DNA from: Aquatica leii
Lineage: Eukaryota; Arthropoda; Insecta; Coleoptera; Lampyridae
DNA: 64,000 bases
Assembly (NCBI GenBank): GCA_035610365.1
Contig: CM069437.1
Span: 61,962,093-62,026,092, forward strand
Direction: 5' to 3'
Part shown: piece by piece, positions 12,040 through 23,200 of the stretch
Position numbering within the stretch: the stretch's first letter is position 1
How the letters are laid out: each line of letters opens with the position of its first letter
Notes under the pieces: generated by a model
The model's input: only the letters and a program-made list of their open reading frames with translations
The model's database searches: none
What the model was told of the DNA's origin: nothing
Position numbers and translations under genes: made by a program

Positions 12040-12840
12040 TTGTTTTTGGATGTCTGCCATTTAACACAATTATTTTTTTTTGTATCAACACTTTCTACTT
12101 TTGTATTTCTTTCTGCTTTCTTATTTTGTTAAAGTTTGTTTCTTTTTTGATTTTCCTCTAATTTTTTTTGTATTTTTGCTGTTTCTGTAACTATATACCG
12201 AAGAGCCTCTTTGCTTAGTACTAGTATTTTATTACCCATTGTCAATATATTTCTTGTATGGTCTTTTATTTTTTAGTTATATTTATCTATACCATCATCC
12301 CATCCATACACGGCGACGCTTCAAATTATCTTCTCAATTGTTTTGAACGTGTTTTCCAAAAAACTTTTTTTTTAAGTTGTTAGATCAACACTATTTTTTT
12401 GTTATTCTGTCTTGTTTTATAGATTATATATCAGTCTCTACTTCCAAACGAAAATCCTATAAACGCTTAACTTAGAGCCTGATCTTTTTTGCAAATTCAA
12501 TCTTCGTACGACTAGGTAGTCTACTCGAGAAGATGCATTTCACGAAGCACACTGTTACGTATTCTCTGTCATCAACGGTCGTTGGCAAGCTTTTCGAAAT
12601 ACGAGAACATTGGCTATTTCCACCATAACGATTATTGACGCCGCAAATAGAATAATTACCAATGTAAAGTCAAACTTTCCAAATATAGACTTGCAACAAT
12701 CAAAGAAATTTTTGGAGTTCAACGACATATAGTAGCCATGTATAATTGACATTGATAATTGAGCTCTCGAATCGATCGATTACTTATTCAACGAATGTGT
12801 CTTGTTGCCAATCTTGTAAACTCCCGTAGTGGAAGAGTTA
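12040..12840. other. T-rich region, no gene recognised
   Basis: 12040-12440 is dominated by T runs. 12560-12760 holds a short minus-strand frame without recognisable motifs. Confidence 0.35.
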
Positions 12841-13009
12841 CTAAAACAGTGCGCACCACAAAACAGGACACTTTTGAACGACTTTCGGTTTAGACCGCGT
12901 CGTAGGTAAACACCTAGACTTAGGCTTGGTCCTAGTCTCTTCTTGAGAGCCAAAACAAGAAGTAGAACTTGGCCTTTGCCGTATTGTCGTTCGTGAACCC
13001 AAACAAACT

Positions 13010-13049
13010 GACGTTTCGCAAGATATTGCAGCTTGCATCTTCAGACTGG
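13010..13049 (-). ncRNA. Hammerhead-ribozyme-like motif of PLE-A
   Basis: Minus strand: CUGAAGA core (13044-13038), one extra U, helix II strands GCAAG (13036-13032) and CUUGC (13022-13018), then GAA followed by ACGU (13014-13011) and C at 13010 as the predicted cleavage nucleotide. ACGU is self-complementary, as in the minimal helix III of Penelope hammerheads. Helix I pairs poorly (A-U only next to the core), so this copy may be inactive. Confidence 0.5.
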
Positions 13050-13153
13050 TAAATGTCACTGAAATAAAAAGTGTAAATGACGATATTTATACCAAATGCG
13101 ATTAGCGTGATTAACGGACTTATCTTTCCGTTACCGCTTGACTGACTTCGTTA

Positions 13154-13621
13154 TTACTCGAAATTAAGTGTTTGTGTCCTTTCCAAGAAGGTTGATCTTT
13201 GTCTTAGAGGATATAATACTAGTAGCCAAGATTTACTGAGTCTTAAACCGTCTTCTCGGTTCATATTACATGCATGTTTTTCTATTTCCAAAGCTTCGCG
13301 GATTAGTCTGGGAAAGTAGAAAGGAGTTCCAGCCAACACTTTCGTTTAGTCAAAGTTCAGCGTATGCCCTTGGTTCCACACGTATTCTGCCACTGCTGAT
13401 TTAGTAACTCTGCGGTGTTAGCAGTCAGCCATATGTTCTTTTACTTTAACTTCAATAGAACGTTCCGTCTGTCCTATATAACTTGATCCACAGGAACAAG
13501 GAATTTTGTAAACTCCGGCATGTTTTAGCGCCCCTTGTTTGTCTTTAGCAGATGTAAGCCAGGTGACAGTTTTAATATTATGTTTCTTTAGCACTCTACT
13601 TATTTTGTCTGTCGAACACAA
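13154..13621 (-). pseudogene. Penelope GIY-YIG endonuclease domain, broken
   Basis: Starts with STDKISRVLKKHNIKTVTW, then GVYKIPCSCGSSYIGQTERS, the Penelope form of the GIY-YIG motif with the CxC insert. After an in-frame stop near 13416 it continues TKSAVAEYVWNQGHTLNFD, another stop near 13345, then AGTPFYFPRLIREALEIEKH and NREDGLRLSKSW. The domain nicks target DNA for insertion. Two stops and the upstream frameshift make this copy inactive. Confidence 0.8.
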
Positions 13622-13681
13622 ACAGTATGGTAAATAAGCGGTGCTAGTAAGATGTAATAAGTCTTCTTTGACTTTTTGGAT

Positions 13682-15040
13682 TTATTGCTCTTTTGCATGC
13701 GTTTTGGATCTCTTTGAACCCGTATCCATTTTGTTGTAGAGACTCCAACAGTGTTTCCTTTTCCTTTTGTAGATTTTCATTATCTGACACACGTATAGCT
13801 CATTGGCTAAAGTATGCAAAACAGTATTCTTCTGTACTGGATGGTGGTGAGATTCGGCGTTTAAATATCTATTAGTGTGCGTTTTCTTTCTATAAACGGA
13901 ATGCCCCAATTTTCCGTAATTTTTCTTTATCACCAGTACATCAAGAAATGCTAGACTGCAGTTATGTTCTAACTCCATAGTAAATTTAATGGTATTATGT
14001 GCAGAGTTTAGATGTTGAAAGAACTGATCTAGTTTATCTTTGCCATGAGGCCATACAACAAACGTATCATCAACATATCTGAACCAAGATTTTCGTTTTG
14101 ACTCAACATTTTTCATAATTTCAGTTTCAAAATATTCCATGTAAATATTGGCTATAACTGGAGAGAGCGGTGAACCCATCGCCGCTACTTCTACTTGTTT
14201 AAACAAGTTGTCGTTATAACTGAAATAAGTGTTTTTAAGGCAGATTTCGATGAACAGAACTTCTTCTTGAGTAATTCTCTCCTTGAGCAAAAACAAGACT
14301 TCGTCGACCGGGACTTTAGTAAAAAGAGATACCAGGTCAAAGCTGACTAGGATATCTTCTTTTGTAATATGCAAGTTCTTAATTTTCTTTACAAAATCTG
14401 TAGAATCTCTAATGTGAGTTTCTGTATTGCCTGTCAACGGCAAGAGTTTTGCAGCTAGATAACGTGCTAACGATTGGGTTGGTGAATTGATGGTGCTCAC
14501 TATCGGTCGAAGGGGGACTCCTTCTATATGTATCTTGGAAAGACCGTAGATTCGTGGCATAACTGGATTTTTGACAATCAAAGTTTGTTTCTTGTTAATA
14601 TCTATAGTAATGGAGTTTTTGATGGCGGAGTTTACCTTAGTGCATAAGGAGTTTAAAAGGTTTCTCTGTAGACGTATGCAGCAATCTTCTGAAAGTAAGT
14701 TCGTCATTTTGTCGTTGTAATCTTGTATGTTCATAACGACTGTAGCGTTACCTTTATCTGCTCTCAATACTAAACTGTCCTTATTCTCACGTAACAGCTT
14801 AGCTGCTTCTCTCTCATGTCTGTTAATATTAAAGCGTTGCGGTTTTGCTTTTCTTACAATGTTGCAAACATCTTGTTGAATAGTTTTAGAGATCTCCTTA
14901 GGTAGAGTGCGTATTGCAGCTTCTACTCCACATACTATATCTTCTATCGGAGTTGTCTTAGGCGTAACGGCGTAGTTAAAACCCTTCTTTAACAAGGATG
15001 TGGTCTGTGCATCCAAAACCGTGTCAACGTTTGTTTCCAC
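13682..15040 (-). pseudogene. Penelope reverse transcriptase, 452-aa open frame
   Basis: An uninterrupted frame carries the full RT palm. ADKGNATVV is near residue 94; MPRIYGLSKIH is near 161; motif A SFDLVSLFT is at 233-241 (catalytic Asp 235); motif B MGSPLSPVIANIYMEYFE is at 288-305; motif C WFRYVDDTFVVWPHG has the catalytic YVDD at 322-325; LAFLDVLV and HSVYRKKTHTNRYLN follow. RT copies element RNA at the insertion site. The last 30 or so residues (from LYVCQIMK on) are out of frame: the family-like sequence (SDNENLQKEKETLLESL) is in another frame, so a frameshift lies near 13790 and a second near 13650. The RT core is intact but the protein as a whole is broken before the endonuclease. 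Confidence 0.85.
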
Positions 15041-15059
15041 AAATCACTTTCTGCTAAAA

Positions 15060-17460
15060 AAGCAGCCCGTAAACTGTTGAACCAGAATAAAAGAAACCAG
15101 TAATGAGTTGAAGGTTGTAAGAAAGACAATCAAAATTGAAGCATGCTAAAACTAAAATTGTCAGGACCAAGTTCATTTTCTGGTTTGCACAAGTTTCTGT
15201 TTTGTCAGGTTGAAATGCATACTCGCCCGGACCCAAAAACATCCGTTTTTTTTGTTGAATTTCCTTTTAAACAGGTTTCGCCATGGCAGGTTTTATCATA
15301 CCAAACATCAAAATTTTTGTATACATAGGACAGAACTATAAAAAACAGACCAATTTTGTAAAACCATATTCGTGAGCATACGTAACAGACATTACATTAA
15401 TTACACCCTGTAGACATGTTTTTCTAGATAATGAACGTATTGCAAACGTACATCAAATTTTTTATGGTAATAATAATAATTAAATGCCTATGTTTGGAAC
15501 AGATGACAAATATGTTTCTGGTACTTAGAATACACATTCTAACGTTCTGTTATTTAAAAAAAAAAAAACAAACAAAAGTACGTATTTAAGTTAAAAATTC
15601 CTAAAAAGTTACATCGATTTTTAAAACTACGTAAATTACCAACTTCTCGCCATTAATAAATCTAGATACCAAAGAAAAAACTCTTTAATTAGAAAACCTA
15701 TAAGTACAAAAAGTGCGCGTTTAAGTGGTACTGCGTCAGACCTTTTAATGTGAATGAACTCAAAAGCATAAACAAAATTAGCACATTATATAAGCGCGCG
15801 AAGAAATATTTAAAAAAACGAATGACTAACTCCATTAGTTACGATCCCCAAACTAAGTTATAATTAATTTTCTCTTTACCAAATTTGAATTTCTACAAAA
15901 AGATTTTGTCCAACTTTTACAATTTTCTAAAATTCTAAAACAATAATTACCAGTTTTAGCAGAACGGTGCACCCACTCACAATCCCTTTTAGGACTGACA
16001 CTACGTCGCTAAATTAAATGAATTACCGTTTGTTTTTTGAATCGTGACTATTAAAGGGAATGTAGATTTTACATCCTCGTTAACAATATGCGATAAGACG
16101 CAATTTGCTTGCAGTTATTGCAATTTCGTATGAGTTGTAAGCAGTAATAGACAATAATATCTCTACCTTTAACCATGAAGGATTATAACCGCTACATTTT
16201 CTTAAATTACTTTGGCAACACCAAAGAGGCTAATTAACTCCTCGCCCTGTTAATTGACCATTAAACCGCACCTTTTTTGATCAAATATTGCACTTCATTA
16301 CCATTTATTTTTTAGTAGCGCATTTTTCGCCACCTTGGACTTTGTACTTTAAGGTTTTTTCCATGTATTCAAATCCCACAAAAACCCAGATTAGTAATGA
16401 AATTACATTTCTTTGTTAAACTTTTTTGTTAGTAACTGAAAAATAGTGCAATGTTAACTGCGATACTAAACGTACCTTGGAAGTATAGATGGGATAAAAA
16501 AGGTATCGTTTACCAGGTCTCAATGACAAATCACGTCATAAAATTATTAAAGGCAAGTAAGTTAACAACTGTGAAGTAATTACACGAAACGAACCAAATA
16601 ACGTCCGAATAAATTAAAATTGCTCATACGCCGTAATCGTGTGGGAGATTTCTCTTAACTGAAAGTCCATACCGTATATGGTAAAAGAAATATTCAACAG
16701 GTGCAAAACAGCTAACCAAAACAAATACTTCGTAGTAGGTTATTGTTATAATACAGTACCGGATTAACAGGATTTTTAATGAAAAGTAAAAAAAAATGAA
16801 ATGGAGACAAACGACCTTTATAATGTCAATAAGTAAAATAAAATTAATGGAGATCATATTAATTGAAAATTAGTTGCGATGATGTGTCTTAAAGGAACGA
16901 TTACTCACACAATATTCGAAGCGGTCTGGCAGACAGTGGACGGACGAGCATTAATCACTATCCTGTGAAAAAATTTACAAATCAATTTAAAACAACTAAT
17001 TAACAAATATTAGAATACGAAATACTAAAAATAAGTAAGCTTCTAAACTGTACAAAAAAAAAACACTTAAAGCTTCATCTAGGAGAAGAAAGAAAAGCAG
17101 TGTTTAAACTTAAAAAAAAAGAAAGTCGAATAAATTAGCTGTGCTTCTACTCATACGCTTTAATTAAACCAATACTATTAAATAACCATCTAAATCAGTA
17201 GAAAAATTTGATTTTCAGAGAATAAACAAACGAACTGCATCGGACACCACGGAACCCTTCGATTTACAAACTCTACCCCTTATGGCCCTTAGAGATCAAC
17301 CTTCAAAACAGGCGACACAAAAATAAAACGCGAGAAAAAATGTTAGAAAATTAAGAATAAGATTGGTGGGGAGCCATCAACAGACCACCGATGGAGAATG
17401 AAAAGAAATACTATGAGAACTTACTGAACAAATCGGATCAATATAACTAAGATTTATGAA
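15060..17460. other. No gene recognised
   Basis: AT-rich sequence upstream of PLE-A. It contains the second copy of a 23-nt word at 15954-15976 (see 1453-1475). Small open frames at 15054-15328 and 16624-16857 have no domain and biased low-complexity composition. Confidence 0.4.
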
Positions 17461-17465
17461 AACAG

Positions 17466-17745
17466 TTTGCGAAGGCTTCCACGGCCGGAGTCTATACTAA
17501 GATAAGAACGTCTTCTGGGTTTGGACCGTATCAATGTTGTAACCGATGTTTCCCCCACTTTTGTAAGAGGTTTCATCAGGGCGTGAAAGAAATCGAAGAA
17601 CTCAAACGAACAACCGTTTGCTCCTTCAAATTAATCAATTTCTTTCTTACCTTTTCAGAATTTAGAATCTGGTTTCGTTCACAAAATGATTACCTAATTT
17701 AGAGATTGTTGCCGTTCGGATTCTCTGATTTCTTTCAAGTTCATA
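17466..17745 (-). repeat. Solo Penelope terminal repeat (PLE-B family)
   Basis: 17466-17640 matches the PLE-B end at 45367-45520 (GCGAAGGCTTCCACGGCCGG, CATCAGGGCGTGA and others). 17655-17720 matches, in the same order, the PLE-B 3' tail at 49030-49090 (TTTAGAATCTGG, GATTACCTAA). No RT or endonuclease sequence lies between, so this is a relic of terminal sequence only. It also carries a hammerhead-like core. Confidence 0.6.
17545..17579 (-). ncRNA. Hammerhead-ribozyme-like motif, solo copy
   Basis: CUGAUGA (17579-17573), helix II CCUC with GGGG plus AC with GU around an AAAA loop, GAA, then ACAU instead of the palindromic ACGU, and C17 at 17545. Helix I can form GCC with GGU. The altered helix III suggests a decayed ribozyme. 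Confidence 0.4.
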
Positions 17746-17816
17746 TTTTATTTACTATTCAACCTATATGTATATGGAAGTTATCAAAAAATGAGGAAGA
17801 GTGCGTGACGAAACTA

Positions 17817-19162
17817 TACTCTGTGATATAAAAATGCAACATCAAGAAAACGTTAAAATTTTTTGACCAAACTTGTGCAGAAATGTTTAAATAGTCAAAG
17901 GTAGTAATTGATTAAAATTTCATAGAAATTAAACAAAAGATAAAGGCATTTTTATTAAGTGTGGTGAACCACCCCTATTACTTTCACACTCCTACATCCT
18001 TCTTAGCATGGATTCCACCAGGTGGTCGATTTCTTCCTGAGGTATTGCATCCTAGGCAATCTGTAATTCATGCCGAAAAGCTTCTAGTGTCTGTGGAGGA
18101 TTGGCTAGTTGCTTGAGTCTTCTACCCCTAATGTCGGGAGATCTGGGTGACCATAGCAAGATATTGACGTTAGCCACTTCGAAGCGCTCCATAGAATGCC
18201 TTACAATGTGAGAACGGGCATTATCCTGTTGGAAAATCGGGTCCTCCAGCTCCTGGAAGAATGGAAAGATATGGGGTTCTACCACTTCATCAATATATTG
18301 GTGGGCATTCATATTGCCTCAGATGAATACCAACTGCGACCTGCTTGTATAAACAATTAAATAGCACCCCATATCATAACTCCACAGTGTGGTGAACATG
18401 CCGCTCAACAGTAAACTGCACATTGCGACGTTCTCCACGTCTACGTCTGAGATGCAGACGAGATTCGTCATTAAAGACCACCCTATTTCTTTCCACGTCC
18501 TAATCCAGTCGCAAAATATACCACTCCAAATGTTGTTGTCGATGACAAGCCGTCAGCGGAAGAACAAGATATGGCCGCAAGCCAAAAGATCTAATTCCAC
18601 GGTAAACTGTACGTAGGGTTACAGGACGCCATTCGTTTCGAAACGATTGATCGGCTATTGATCTTGTAGTCGAGAATCGGTCTCAACGCCAGTAATTAAC
18701 GATGGCGGTCCTAGACCACATTTGTGTCTTGGTCGTCCACTTCCTCGTCTACAACGTTCTTGACCTTCTCTAAACCATGCTTGATAGTACCATACTACAG
18801 AGAATTGGTTACGGTTACAACGGTTAGCAATTTCTCTGAATGAAAAACCACCTTCACGTGAGCCAATAATGCGACCTCAAATTCATTCTGTTGTCGATAA
18901 TTATCACGTTGCTGCACTCTAGGCATAATCGCAAAGAAGAACACAAAAACAAAATAATTGCAACTAAAAAGAATACCGAAATCGACTTAAACCTCTCAAG
19001 AAATATACCCGATAGTTTCGATTGTAACAACAAGTAAAACGTCAAGTTTACCATGGCCACTGGATTATTTTGAATGAAATTTTAATCAATTACTGATTGA
19101 GTACTTAAACATTTCTGCCAAGTTTGGTCCAAAAATTCTAATGCCTTCTTGGTTACAGAGTA
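17817..19162 (-). mobile_element. Tc1-like DNA transposon (Tc1-A)
   Basis: Terminal inverted repeats start TACTCTGT at both ends. Internally they share CCAAACTTG, GCAGAAATGTTTAA and GTAATTGATTAAAATTTCAT (left 17817-17925, right about 19075-19162). The left target is TA (17815-17816); the right TA has decayed to TG. It encloses a broken transposase on the minus strand. Confidence 0.8.
17990..18926 (-). pseudogene. Tc1-like transposase pseudogene
   Basis: Begins at an ATG at 18926 (MPRVQQRDNYRQQNEFE). After frameshifts, helix-turn-helix sequence follows (FSFREIANRCNRNQFSVVWYY; GSGRPRHKCG), then DDE core pieces: RVVFNDESRLHL near 18480-18440 and FQQDNARSHIVRHSMERF, SPRSPDIRGRRLKQLANPPQTLEAFRHE at 18240-18070. 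Segments jump between frames and a piece between the last two blocks is shortened, so no functional protein is possible. The DDE domain would cut and join the element at TA sites. Confidence 0.8.
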
Positions 19163-19576
19163 TGTATCCATCATGTGTTAACACATTAATGCATAACGTT
19201 CCTGGAAAGTTACAATTATTTATTTTGGGCGCCGAAATGTAATGGTAACATAACCTAAAACCGAACTGTCAGTGCAGCGGAGTGTTGGTTTTTAATTGTT
19301 TACACCAGTATTATAAAGTGTTTTTTGTGCTACTATTGGACATGGGAGATTCAGTGTTTTTCAGATTAGTGACAATACAAATAATTTAGATGTATAAGTT
19401 TCACTTTATATTATATCCAAAATGTTGATTCACCTGTTAGTAGTAGTAATAGAATTTTTTGTTTGCAATATCTAGTGAGGTGTTTCTAAACGTAGTGAAA
19501 GAGACATGTTATGTTTTATTTTTTTAACACTGCATTTTCATAATTTGGTAGCAACTCGAAAAGACTCCGATGTTTG

Positions 19577-19799
19577 TGTTTAGATTGTAAACTTATTTTA
19601 TTAAAACTTTATTGTTACGCTACTGATAGTGGCAGAGATTTCAACCAACATCCCTCTTTGTAAAATCAGTCATCATGTAGCCACATGATGAAACGAATGT
19701 TCTTTCGATAAATTTTATTCGTTCTTATTACTTTGTGTTTTATTCATATCGTTCTATGTACTTAACAAAATAAAGAACTACAGTCCACTAAAATTAACA
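19577..19799 (+). repeat. 5' LTR of the Bel/Pao element
   Basis: Begins TGTTTAGATTGTAAAC and ends AAAATTAACA. AATAAA lies near 19769 in CAAAATAAAGAAC. Identical in length to the 3' LTR, with two mismatches in 223. Confidence 0.95.
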
Positions 19800-19801
19800 T
19801 T

Positions 19802-19816
19802 TGGTGCTTCGAGCCA
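19802..19816 (+). promoter_or_regulatory. Primer binding site of the Bel/Pao element
   Basis: TGGTGCTTCGAGCCA begins 3 nt after the 5' LTR. TGG at its start would pair with the CCA end of a tRNA. I cannot name the tRNA with certainty. Confidence 0.65.
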
Positions 19817-20281
19817 CATTATTACAAGAAACAGTGAATTTTCAAGATTTCGCAAGAATTTATATTGTTTGACGAAATATACAATTTCGTGCCTATGAGT
19901 TAGAAAGAGACAGCCAAAGACTTCTTTCGCCAACAACTTGAAGGGTTGATACCCACAAACGATAGCAGGTTTGCCTTCTCTTTCCTTTACATTTGTTTTG
20001 CTTGCTTACTTTGTTAAGCCAGTGCATTTATTCCAACGTGTTTTATTTATATTGAATTACGTTCGAAATTTATTTTGATTGAATAACGTGTCATTCGCTG
20101 CATTCGGCGCGGCGTTGTTTTAATTGAGAATACTATTTTTTTAGATTCATCTTGCATTTGTATTAATTAATTACAATTCTTGTTTTTGTAAGTAACGATA
20201 TTGTTACCGTTATTTTTGCATTTAATTCTTAACTTGCCGTTGCTTAGTTGGAAAGAAAAGATTAAAATAAATCTATTCAAT

Positions 20282-23200
20282 ATGGAAGCTTTAGTTAGAA
20301 CTCGCGGTCTAGTTGAATCCAAACTTACAGGATTTCATACGTTCTTAAGCAATTTTGAATTAATGCATACCGATAAACCAGAAGACGAACATGTTTTTGA
20401 AATTGAAACGAGATTAGAATCAGCTAATTCTTTATTACCTGACTTTGAACAAATTCAAATACAAATTATCGAAGTGACTACTGACGTCACCGCGGAATAC
20501 AAACATCAAGAACAATTCGAAAACTCATATTTTTCGACGCTCTCTCGAGCAAAAAACTTTATAAATAAATGGGGTCACAGCCTCAAAACTACTTCTAACA
20601 GCAGCTTCTCCAGGAGTAGTGTCCATCGCAGTAACGACTTGTGTAGTACGGGTCATCATGGCCACCAAAAAGCATTATTTAATCTGCCAAAAATTTCTAT
20701 ACCCAAATTTTCTGGGGATTTAGAGGCATGGCTAGAATTTCGCGAAATATTTACTAGCTTAATTCACAACAACAAAGATCTTGACGATGTTCAACGTCTT
20801 CATTACTTGAAATCCAGTTTGATCGGAGATGCAGCCCAAGTTATTAAATCGCTACAATTTTCAGCCGACAATTATCAAGTTGCTTGGCAAACTATTTGCA
20901 CTAGGTACGATCAACCCCGTTTGCTCATACACAACCATTTCAAATCTATTTTAGACATGGAGTCATTAAATAAGGAATCCGCTTTCAAGTTAAGAAAAAT
21001 TTCTGATTCCTTATTTAAACACGTGACGGCGCTCAGATCGCTTTCCGCAGATGAACAGTTATTCGAGGCTTTAATCATCCATATTGTTTCAAACAAACTT
21101 GATCCCATTACTTTTCGCCAGTGGGAAACTCTGAGAAACAGGTCAGGTTCTGATTTACCTTCGCTGGAGAAATTCAAAACTTTTCTCACAAACACTGCCA
21201 ATTTACTAGATTGTTTAGGGCCCAATCAGGCCAAACCGCCACCGGAAAGGTTCAAACTTTCTTCTGAGAGACCAAAATCGTACTCCAAATCTTTTGTTGC
21301 AAATACGCTTGCATGCGTACTTTGCAAAAGTTCTCATTCAGTAACTAAGTGCGATGAATTTATAAAGCTTTCTCCGCGTGCGAGATTAACTAAATCAAAA
21401 GAATTAAGACTTTGTCTGAATTGTTTGTATAAAGGTCATTTTGTGTCTCAATGTTCTTCACAGCATACTTGCCGAACGTGCAAGTCCAAGCACAATTCAC
21501 TACTGCACATTGGAGATGCTCCTGCGGCCATGCCGTTGATGCAGTCAGAACATTTGTCAAGCGCAGATCTCTCTGTTGAACCAACCCAAATAGTTTCGGC
21601 TTTTACTTCAAACACAATTCAAGTTCTTTTACTTACGGCTTCCGCTCAGATTCTAGATTCTGAAGGAAACTCCCACTGTATTCGAATGTTACTTGATTCA
21701 GGTTCTCAATCGAATTTTATTCGTTCGAGCTTATACACTAAGTTAAAGCTGCGCACATCTGATGCAAATATTATCGTTTCGGGGTTAAGTAAATTGGCTT
21801 CCCACATTCGTTTAAAGTGTGATGTGACTATTCGGGCTCATCACTCTCGTTTCAAATTAGATCTCACGTGTCTCGTTCTTGACGAGATCACTGGAACAAC
21901 TCCAAGCTTCCACGTAAACCGAAACAATTTCAAGATACCAGATAACATCAGATTATCTGACAGTTCGTACGACACTCCAGGCGACATTGATCTTTTGATA
22001 GGTTCTCCAATTTTTTTCCAATTGTTGTGTATTGGTCAAATACAATTAGGTTCCAATCTTCCTATTGTTCAAAATACTCGTTTCGGTTGGGTTTTAGCTG
22101 GACCGATAAACTCCGTTAGTGCTACTAATTCGTCTTGTCATCTTAGCACTTTGGACGATCATTTAAATCAGCTTTCGCGGTTCTGGGAGTTGGAAAGTTA
22201 TCCAAACGAAAAGGTGTTATCGCAGGAGGAAAATGCCTGCGAAGCTCATTTTGTTAAAAATTTCAGAAGAGACAATGACGGTAGATTGTTGTCTCAGGAG
22301 CGGCGCTTTCAAATCAACCCAGAGCTATATAAACTTTATTCTGATTTTATGCAAGAATATCAGGAGCTGGGGCACATGTCAGTTGTCAACCCCACTTGCA
22401 ATGAAACATCAGTTTATCTTCCTCACCACGGTGTGCTCAAGGAGGAAAGTGTGACGACCAGGTTACGTGTCGTTTTCAACGGTTCATCAGCAACCACAAC
22501 AGGGCATTCGCTCAATAGCATTCAAATGGTCGGCCCTACCATGCAGCAAGATCTGTTTTCCATTTTGGTTCGCTTTCGCAAACATTATTACGCCACACCG
22601 GCAGATATCGAGAAGATGTATAGGCAGGTTCTGCTCAACCCTAGCCAAAGATCCCTTCAGCGTATTTTGTGGAGATCGGATCCCACAAAACCCATTCTAT
22701 CGTTTGATCTAAACACTGTCACTTATGGAACGGCATCTGCTTCGTTTCTTGCCATTCGTTGTCTTTACCAGCTCGGTATCGAATGTGAGACTACTATGCC
22801 TGAAGTCTCGCAAATCATCAAAAATGATTTTTATGTTGACGACCTGTTGACAGGCGCCAACGATTTAGAACAAGCTCGCAAATTATGTTCCCACCTTTCA
22901 ACTACACTTAGTTCAGGGTGTTTCAAACTTCGTAAATGGATCTGCAACGATTCGCGTGTTCTTTCTGACTTTTCAGATACAGAAATTCATCCCAATGTTC
23001 TTGAAATCGGTGATCATGCAAACACTAGTACTCTAGGTCTTATTTGGTCTTTCCAAAACGACAATTTTATGTTTTCTATTTCAAAGCCTTCGATAGGCAA
23101 GGTCACAAAGCGGTCAATGCTTTCTGAAATATCTCGGATTTTTGATCCTCTAGGGGTGCTTTCACCTTGCACGATTTCTGCAAAAATAATGCTCCAACAG

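Larger units (their letters stand above)
12841..15055 (-). mobile_element. Penelope-like element PLE-A
   Basis: Minus-strand retroelement with an N-terminal Penelope reverse transcriptase (15040-13682) and a C-terminal GIY-YIG endonuclease (13621-13154). A non-coding tail (13150-12841) includes a hammerhead-ribozyme-like motif at 13049-13010. The exact ends and target duplication were not found. Of the Penelope copies here it has the longest intact RT frame. Confidence 0.85.

Noticed and set aside
20201..20281. Upstream Met codon extending the Bel/Pao frame by 27 residues
   Set aside because: The added residues are hydrophobic leader noise; the next Met (20282) begins typical gag sequence.
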